Positions 56,453-64,000 of a stretch of 64,000 bases of DNA are shown piece after piece. The DNA is taken from positions 11,966,001 to 12,030,000 of the forward strand of contig AP026538.1 in assembly GCA_026075535.2 (NCBI GenBank), read 5' to 3'. Numbering within the stretch: the first letter of the stretch is position 1; the number at the start of each line of letters is the position of its first letter. Made by a program: the position numbers and the translations under genes. The notes under the pieces were generated by a model. It saw only the letters and a program-made list of their open reading frames with translations. It searched no databases and had not been told where the DNA came from. Origin of the DNA: Tricholoma matsutake (lineage: Eukaryota; Basidiomycota; Agaricomycetes; Agaricales; Tricholomataceae).

Positions 56453-57548
56453 ATGTCCGAACCTTCAATGTCTAATCCAGGCCCTAATCCTGTTCCCATA
56501 CCAGCACTAGAGGCGAAAATTGATGCGCTTACAGTGCAAATGTCGCAATTAGTGTCAGTGTTGGCAGCATCACAGCCCAGACAAGCGGAAGTACAGCCAG
56601 AGACAACAGGAGAAAGAGATGATGAGATGGAGGAGATGGTGGAGTGGATGTCGCAGGAGGATGAGACGGCAGAGAAATCCAGAAATGGAAAAGTGCGCTT
56701 ACCTAAGTACGTCTCCCCACAAATCTTTGATGGTACCATGGAGAATACAAAATCCTTCATCAGCTCTATAGTATTGTACATCCATGGGAGGAAGCCAGAG
56801 TTTCGTACAGCCGAGGCTAGGATTATGTTTGCTCTCTCATACATTCAGGGGGGAAGCACAGTTCTGGAGAAATGAGGCTATTAATCAAATTGCCGTGGGA
56901 AATAAACCATTTGCAACCTTTAAGGAATTTCTGGAGAGATTGGAGGCACAGTTTGGAGACCCTAATCCAAAGGGGACAGCCAATGCTAAATTAAAGACCA
57001 TGCACCAAGGTTCCCTAATGGTGGATGAATTTATTTTGCAGTTCAAAGCAGAAGCTTCGCAAACGGACATGGGAGAAGCTGTGTTGGTAGAGTTTTTGAA
57101 AGCAGGATTAAATCCCTCTTTATTCAAGTCTATCTACCGACTACCTTCTATGCCAGAGAAGTTGGTTGAGTGGTATAATTGGGCAATGCACCTTGACTGG
57201 CAATATCGGCAGGAACAGGCGGAGTCAAAGTTGATGTACAACAGTAGTAAATTTGGAAAGTCATCAGGAGGAAAGTCTGAGAAAGGAAAGGTGCCTCAGG
57301 TGCAAGCTCCAAGGACACAGCCACCAGCCATGGCAGTGACACCTATAGTTACAGAGTCAGCAGCACCAGCAGAGGCAATGGGGGTTGATCAAGCAGGGAG
57401 ATGAGCCCCACTTAAATGTTTTAACTGTGGGCAGTTAGGACACATTTCTAGGAATTGTAGGCAGAAAAGAAAGAGTAGGGAAGCTACAATCGAGGAAGTG
57501 AAGCCGGAGGAAGGCAAGCAGAAGAATTTTGTGGAAGAGTCCCAGTGA
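56453..57548 (+). pseudogene. Gypsy copy B, gag
   Basis: ATG 56453 (MSEPSMSNPGPNPVPIPALE) and a coiled segment, then LPKYVSPQIFDGTMENTKSF. A G-run of six near 56850 carries a one-base shift. Capsid-like part follows (FWRNEAINQIAVGNKPFATF, LEAQFGDPNPKGTANAKL, FLKAGLNPSLFKSIYRLPSM). A TGA at 57402-57404 precedes the CCHC knuckle CFNCGQLGHISRNC. Gag ends at TGA 57546. No 5' LTR is found in the preceding 2 kb. Confidence 0.9.
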
Positions 57549-60500
57549 AGGTTTCCCCATTGGTGACCCAGAATCATTACAATGTATTAGTATCTGAGGA
57601 AACCCAGAGCAAATCAAAAAAGGAAATCGAGGAGGAGTATAACCATTCTGAATCACGTGATGAAAAGGAGTACAACTGTTGTCAATCACATGACAAAGAA
57701 AATTGTCACGCGTCATTTCTGAAAACCCCTAAATTCTTTATTCACTCTGTGCAAATAGAACCTGAAATCATCTTGACTGTGGGACTGAAGACAGTGGACA
57801 TGCATGCAGCTATTGATGTGGAAGTGTTGCTTGATAGTGGTGCTACAGGATTATTTATTAATCGATCCTTAATTACTGGAAACAGTATTAACACACGCAA
57901 GCTGGTGCAACCTATAATGGTGTACAATATTGATGGAACAGTCAATCATGGAGGAACTATCAAGGAGGAGGTGACTATGATACTAAGGTATCAGGAGCAT
58001 CAGGAGCAAGCCGTATTTGAAGTGTGCGATCTTGGGAAAACCAATCTAATAATAGGATGTCCATGGTTACAGAAGCATAATCCTGAAATTGATTGGAAAA
58101 CTGGGAAAGTACAAATGACTTGTTGTTTTAAGGAATGTAATGTGTATGGGAGGAAGATGAAGAAGGAAAGAAGGAAAAAGAAAGAGAAAGAATGTCCGAG
58201 AAAGTATTCTGTTACGATGGAGGAAGTGGAGGATGAGGAAATGCCAAATGAGTAAGTTCCGGTCATGATCGACAAGGAAGAGCAGAAGCAAACCTTTAGA
58301 ACAATTCATGGAGGACAGTCGTGGGACAAGAATATCGTGAAGGTGGAGAAGCCAGTGGAGGAATGGGTGCCAAAAGTGTATCATGAATATCTGTCAGTGT
58401 TCCAGAAGAAGGAGTCTGAGCAAATGCCAGTGTGGAAGCCATGGGATCATGCGATCGAGATGAAGCCAGGGTTTGTGCTGAAGAAGTCGAAGGTATATCC
58501 ATTATCTCCGATGGAACAAGAAGTGGACATGTTCCTGAAGGAGCAATTGTGCAAAGGATACATACGACCTTTGAAATCACTGCAGACGTCACCAATATTT
58601 TCCATGCCAAAGAAAGACTAAAGGAAGAGGATGTGTACAGATTATAGGTATCTAAATGAGTGGACAGTGAAGAATGCGTACCCCCTGCCATTGATCTCAG
58701 AAATAATTGACAAGGTGGGAAAAGCCAAGGTCTTTACAAAATTGGATTTATGATGGGGATACAACAATGTATGAATAAAGAAAGGAGATGAGTGGAAGGC
58801 CACATTTGTCACATGTTGAGGATCCTTCGAGCCGCTTGTCATGTTTTTTGGGATGACTAATAGTCCCCCAACCTTTCAAAACATGATGAACAACATTTTC
58901 AAGGACGTAATACACAAAGGCATGGTAATAATATTTATTGATGACATTCTGATATTCATGGAGGATGAAGAAAATCATGAGGCGATAGTACAGGAGGTGT
59001 TACAGAGGTTGGTGGAGAATGATCTATTTTTGAAACCAGAGAAGTGTGTGTTTGGGGCAAGCGAGATTGAGTTCCTAGGATTATTGATCAGCCCTGATGG
59101 GATCAAAATGGATCCGATCAAGGTACAGGCAATCACAGATTGGCCTGCGCCCACCCATGTCAAGGAGGTTCAAGCCTTCTTGGGACTCGCAAATTATTAT
59201 TGTTGCTTTGTGCACAATTTTTCTAAAATTGCCGCACCCTTACATAACCTTATGTGAAAGGGAGTAGTGTGGAGGTGGGGAGAGCAGCAGCAGACAGCAT
59301 TTGAGGAGTTGAAGAGGAAGTTTGTGGAGGGACCAATATTAGCCTCAGTAGATTTCACACGCCCTTTGCAAGTGGAATCCGATGCATCCAATATTGCTAC
59401 TGGAGCAGTATTATCAATGCTGTGCAAAGATGACAAATGGCATCCTGGTGCATATTTGTCCCGAGGGTTGAATGATGTGGAGAGGAATTATGATGTGCAT
59501 GACAAAGAGATATTGGGAATAATACAAGCATTGGAGGCATGGAGGCATTATTTGGAGGGATGTACACATCAGATTGAGATCTGGACAGATCATCAAAATC
59601 TGCAATACTTCATGTCCGCTAAAAAGCTTAATCACCGGCAAGTGCATTGGGCACTATTCCTATCGCGTTTCAATTTTCACTTGGTCCACAAAGCAGGAAG
59701 CTTAATGAGGAAAGCAGATGCATTGTCCAGACGTATTGATCATAAAAGGGGGGTGGAGGAGGACAATCAAAATGTTACCTTACTCAAACCCCAATCCTTT
59801 CGCATTTGCGCTATGTGTCAAGGGCATCTATTAATAGATAGGTCGGAAACAGAAATGTTGTCTAAAATTAGACAATGTTCGGAAATGGACGATGATTAGT
59901 GCATGAGGGGGACGAAATTTCCAGAAAAACCTGCAGGAAAATTAATGCCGAACCCTATACCTAAAGCACCGTGGCAAGATATATCTGTGGATTTTATTAC
60001 TGGATTACCCGAGGCTCAAGGGTACGATGCAATATTCATATTATGCGACCGCTTTACAAAGGAGGTCCATATTATTCCTACTACTACAGAAACCTCATCA
60101 TTGGGCTTGGCACGCCTCTATCTAAATCAGGTATGGCAGTTACATGGGTTACCCAATACTGTTATCTCCAATTGCAGACCACAATTTGCTTCCACATTTA
60201 TGTGAGAACTGAACAACACATTGGGAATTCAAACTAAACTATCTACAGCATATCACCCACAGACTGATGGGCAGACAGAGAGAATGAACCAGGAGTTGGA
60301 GCAGTACCTACGTATGTTTGTCAACTACCAACAAACTGACTGGCCCAAATGGCTGGCAATTGCCAATTCCATCCAGCTACTTGTATGTCACTCTTTTTCA
60401 TGAATTATGGATATCATCCTCGCATGGGAGTAGAACCCAGAAGGGAAGTCAAAGTACAGTCGGTAGAAGATTTTGTATCTAAGATGCAAAAGGTACAAGA

Positions 60501-61113
60501 GGAAGCAGAGGCAGCATTGAAGAAAGCACATGATGACATGATGCGACACATGGATCATACTCGAGCACGCACTCCAGAGTACAAAGTTGGTGACTTGGTA
60601 TGGCTAAGTACCAAGGACCTGAATATTCCACGACCTTTGAGGAAACTTATGGAGAAACAAGTTGGCCCATATGCGATCTCTAAGGTGATCTCACCTAATG
60701 TGGTAGTGCTAAAATTACCCTGATCATTCAAGATTGATCCCGAGATTAATGTATCCCACCTACGCCCTTACCGCCCACCCACTATTCCTGGCCAACAAAC
60801 TACTCCGCAACCTCCGATAATAGTAGAAGGTGCTCCAGAATACATAGTTGAAGAAATTCTAGACTCACGTCTTTGATGGAACAAATTGGAGTTCTTAATA
60901 AAGTGGAAAAACTATACCGAGAAAAATAATTTGTGGGAACCCGAAGAGAATTGTAAGTGAGTGCATAATGTGATCGCCCAATTCTTTAAATGTAATCTGA
61001 ATGTTCCGCATTGCATTGCGAGAATGGTGTATGAGGGGATGAAATTCCGGCCTTACCAAAATTTCACAGAGGGGACAAACATAATATTTTCTCGCCTGGA
61101 AGTCGAGGCATAA
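57545..61113 (+). pseudogene. Gypsy copy B, pol
   Basis: Pol is in the -1 frame relative to gag. Protease LLDSGATGLFIN near 57832 and LIIGCPWLQKHNPEIDW. RT from about 58470 has [20 protein letters not shown] and IIFIDDILIF (catalytic DD kept). RNase H has VESDASN. Stops stand at 58253, 58619, about 58752, 58770, 58818 and 59255. A 267-bp in-frame deletion at 59896 removes the H2C2 zinc region present in copy A and leaves a TAG. A 19-bp deletion shifts the integrase near 60363. The chromodomain FLIKWKNYTEKN is near 60893. TAA at 61111-61113. Confidence 0.93.
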
Positions 61114-61124
61114 AAGGGGGGTAA

Positions 61125-61567
61125 TGTTAGGAAACCACCCCATTACCTAATAAAATTTCATTTTTTATTTTATTATGTTGAATTATGCTGGATGATGCTG
61201 CATGACACTACACTTGATAGTGTGAGAATTTTATTTCGCATGCATCAAAATGTATGCGCATGTACAAGTGCATCGGTAACAACAATGTACAATATATGTA
61301 ACATAGTATATAAACCCTAAATATATGCCTAGGGGACCCCAGTTGTGTTCTCTTAGGTATTCCACCTACGTTTTTGGTGTGAAAGGCCTATCTCAACAAA
61401 CTCACCTATCAATAACCCCTCGCATCAAAACCATCAATTCCCCCATCATGAGTGTGGATCCCGCCCCCTTCTTGTAGAGAGAACCTGCATGGTCTTAGCT
61501 AGCAGATAGTGGGTGTTGCCCTAACAGCAGGTAGGGTGACCTGGTTGCGGGCCATGTCGCCCTAACA
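61125..61567 (+). repeat. 3' LTR of gypsy copy B
   Basis: TGTTAGGAAACC to CGCCCTAACA, preceded by AAAGGGGGGTAA. An earlier CCCTAACA at 61526 is an alternative end, but the next 41 bases also match copy A in part. Confidence 0.8.
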
Positions 61568-61569
61568 TA

Positions 61570-61743
61570 CAGGAGCTTCTCAATTGTGATGCTGTTGATC
61601 AGGCAACACTGCCAGGATGTGGTGTAGACACTGGAGATTTGGCATTGGGACCTGCCAGGCCTGCAGAGCACCAAGTCGCAGATAGTAGGAGAGATCTCAT
61701 TGCTAGTGCAATGTGGCAACAGTATCAAGCTGAACTGAGATGA
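61570..61743 (+). pseudogene. PIF/Harbinger-type transposase C-terminal tail
   Basis: 58 codons: ELLNCDAVDQATLPG, then ADSRRDLIASAMWQQYQAEL and Arg before TGA 61741. A terminal RRDxIAxAMWxxYQxEL is typical of the end of basidiomycete DDE_Tnp_4 transposases. Everything upstream was replaced by gypsy B. It is convergent with the Myb/SANT gene. Confidence 0.55.
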
Positions 61744-61842
61744 AGGGGAGCCATATAACTACACATATGATTTTACATGTAGTAGTCTACATATCACTTG
61801 TGAGCAATGTTTGTTTGGGGAATACAGATGCAAGAATAAAAA

Positions 61843-63118
61843 TCAAGCCGTTGTGGTGATGTCAGCAGGAGACCCACAGTGCTCCACCAACTGCTTCTCA
61901 AGCCACTTCTTATGTAGAATGTTGCGCTGCAGCGACATATATGTATCTGCTTCTGTCATGTCAGCTTTGAACAGGTCAATCAGTGCGACCATGCATGCAT
62001 CATCCAAGTGTGTCTCAATCTCCTGGAGATGAGCCATGGCTTTAGCACGACGTTCTGGAGAGGTATCGCAGACATGCTCCTGAGGTTGTACAAGACTACG
62101 CTCGATCGTTTTGTTAAATGTGTCCAACAACTCCTTGATGCCATTCAATGCAACCATGCCTGGAACAGTGGAGCACTGTTTCTTTCCTGCCACTGCTGAG
62201 GACCAGCCTGATTGGCTGGCATCCAGTGCCAAGTATTTATGTTTTGAGGAGGTGGATGAAGATCCTGTGGTGTGTTTGATTTGTTGTAATGAAGATGGAG
62301 GTGGCAGGTCATGATGACCAGACCCCATGGATGGTATAGGCAAAGAAGGTGGAGGTGGTGTAGATGAAGGAATGATAGGAGGCTGAATAACAGGTGTTCG
62401 CAGAGCAGATGTATCGACAGGAGTCTCCTCATCGCTGATTGGTTCAGGAGGCATAGTTGAAACTGCACTAGAAGCACCCCATGTTTGATCAGATGGTCAG
62501 AAAGCATGGGTTCCCATTCCAAGGCCAGGCATGAGTGCCAACATGATCTGGTAGAGAGGAAATCCCTCACTTGTGTACATCTTGGTGCCATCATGTTTCT
62601 GCAACTAAATCAGTGGCACAATCAGACAAGATTAATGTACAACATACCATAATGTATGCCTTCCAAGCATCTGCTTCACCTATGCCAACATTCATTCCTT
62701 TTTCATTATCCCAATTAAAACCAGATAACCCTTTCAGAGTTGTGACAGTGTTGTAGGCAGTCTGAAGCTGGAGAGACATTGAAGATCAAGGAGTCCGGAG
62801 AACTGTACACACCTGTGTATATTTAGATTTACAGGCTTTGACAGTCTTAGGAGCACCCATTCCATGATGCAATGCCATCTCTGTGACCAGTGCATTCCAG
62901 ACAGCCAGCTTAAAGTTGGTGCCATCTGCCGCAGCATCCTTTTTAGAGCAAAGGAAAGTGATCATTCTTTCCTCATCAGCAGGGGACCAGTGACACTGAG
63001 GGGCAGCAGCAGCAGCACTGGCAGCAACATTGGCAGCAGGCAGAGGCCTAGGGGGACTGTTAGATGAATGGCATGTATGCATGATGACAAGTTGTTCAAT
63101 GCAAGCCTGAGTCAGCAT
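61843..63118 (-). pseudogene. Myb/SANT-like DNA-binding protein gene (Harbinger accessory type)
   Basis: Three exons on the minus strand: 63118-62813, 62767-62648, 62604-61843, with GT-AG introns. ATG at 63116-63118. The domain CHWSPADEERMITFLCSKKD, NFKLAVWNALVTEMA, KTVKACKSKYTQ and, after the intron, LQTAYNTVTTLKGLSGFNWD and AWKAYIM fits the Myb/SANT-like family (PF12776 type). A Ser/Pro/Thr-rich linker and a C-terminal helix (FNKTIERSL...MAHLQEIETHLDDACM) follow. One premature TGA at 62497-62499 (probably CGA). In PIF/Harbinger elements such a protein carries the transposase to DNA. Confidence 0.75.
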
Positions 63119-63539
63119 GTGGCTGATGTTCACATGCCATCATGTTTGGCATCACTTGGCAGATGATGAGGTCTGTGAGAATTTGCCAAATTTCTGTTAC
63201 CGACCACCCTCTTAGTAAGTTAGTAAATCTGCATATTTCCCTCACCCATGAATATATCCCTTCAATGTTGTTGACTCCCAACCAAGATACATTACCAGTC
63301 ATATATGTAAGCATATATGTTGTTATGCATCTCTATACATGTAGTAGAGCCCCTCAATGAAGAGAAGAGACTCCTTTTCCTCCTCATAACAGGGGGAAAG
63401 GCTGATTACATGATCAATATAGGTATAAAAGCGGAAATAACTGTTTAATAACACTATATATACATGCATCAGTGTTATCTGCCAAAAAAAGCGAAGGAAA
63501 ATGTTGAGCAATGAGTGGAATACTGTGTCACACACACCC
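63119..63539. other. Unassigned stretch upstream of the Myb/SANT gene
   Basis: No domain is seen. GTAGTAGAGCCCCTC near 63340 could be the end of the Harbinger element, but no partner TIR exists in the window. Confidence 0.3.
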
Positions 63540-64000
63540 GAAATGTTCCAAAATGTTCCATCAAAATCTATGAGTGCCCATCATTTGTTCACACATCAAG
63601 CTGAGTTTGAACAGCCTTTATATGCACAAACACCGCATGCTTCCTTTCATTCCTCCTTTTCCCCCCAGTTGCTTTCCTACATCCACTCTCCTCTCCGCTC
63701 CATGTGTCCTCGAGGCAGCGCCATTCGAATTATATTTTTTATGGTTCCTTTCACTGATGTTGACTCTCATCCACCTCCCGCTTCCTGTTTTCTCTATTTT
63801 CCTATCCCCCCCCTCCCACTATACTCCTTATGTAGTTATGTTGTTTGTACTTTTGCAATATTTTTCTTTTTTCTTGTAACCCACCCTGGCAACAAGGTGT
63901 TGGGTGATGGTGGTGAATGCCTTTGGGCACAACTATGTGGGTGCTCTATTGACAAACAAGCATCTGAGTTTGAGATTCATGTGCATGGGGTGCAGTTGAA
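63540..64000 (-). repeat. Helicase-downstream module, inverted copy at the window edge
   Basis: TCACACATCAAGCTGAGTTT matches the end of module copy 2 (TCACATGTCAAGCTGAGTTA). 63911-64000 is the complement of 56224-56316. A C-rich stretch stands where the minisatellite would be. It continues beyond the window. Confidence 0.65.

Overview
This window is intron-bearing fungal DNA, most likely from a mushroom-forming basidiomycete (Agaricomycetes). The reasons are short GT-AG introns of about 50-75 nt, Ty3/gypsy chromoviruses, Helitron, hAT and PIF/Harbinger relics, a Zn(2)-C6 factor relic, an OrsD-like/RecQ helicase gene and a fungal-type 5S rRNA copy. It is a transposon graveyard with almost no ordinary host genes. 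Nearly every coding sequence is broken by in-frame stops that fit CpG-to-TpG/CpA decay (CGA to TGA, CAA to TAA). The species cannot be named from the sequence alone.

Layout. 1-2.57 kb: 3' half and LTR of gypsy copy A. 2.7-4.2 kb: two broken unidentified genes. 4.9-20.5 kb: a hAT transposase and an old gypsy element (D), each cut into two pieces of opposite orientation by one roughly 12-kb inversion. Inside it lie SINEs, a perfect hAT-type MITE, a TIR element and a Zn2Cys6 relic. 20.5-28.1 kb: a full-length gypsy element (C) with a CCTAC target-site duplication, nested in the 3' LTR of D. C and D both carry an antisense accessory gene next to their 3' LTR. 28.6-31.4 kb: a copia pol relic split by a foldback element, then a tRNA-derived SINE. 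31.4-33.8 kb: a helicase C-terminal fragment, its downstream repeat module and an intron-rich gene fragment. 33.97-35.89 kb: a 1.9-kb non-autonomous LTR retrotransposon holding a gag relic and a 5S rRNA copy. 36.07-37.95 kb: a 1.88-kb hAT-type non-autonomous element. 38.3-43.8 kb: a gag relic, two Helitron relics and an inverted copy of the helicase-downstream module. 44.19-49.25 kb: the only large intact gene, a four-exon OrsD-like zinc-finger/RecQ-like helicase of about 1,622 residues. 50.3-51.8 kb: a second RecQ relic, a 300-bp-period repeat and an LTR. 52.1-54.7 kb: an intron-rich gene on the minus strand, paralogous to the 32.9-33.8 kb fragment. 54.9-56.3 kb: a third helicase tail and module. 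56.45-61.57 kb: gypsy copy B, nearly complete but lacking a 5' LTR. 61.57-63.1 kb: a PIF/Harbinger transposase tail and a convergent Myb/SANT gene. 63.5-64.0 kb: another inverted module.

How it fits together. Insertions can be ordered by nesting (C in D; MITEs in D, in a Helitron and in copia; a TIR element in hAT). The helicase tail plus its downstream module recurs, as if it were the end of a repeated, perhaps telomere-linked or mobile, unit. The best candidates for undescribed biology are the antisense zinc-cluster gene of the C/D gypsy lineage, the helicase-module repeat family, and the 5S rRNA-carrying LTR element. All assignments come from reading translations and repeats by eye; no database search was run.
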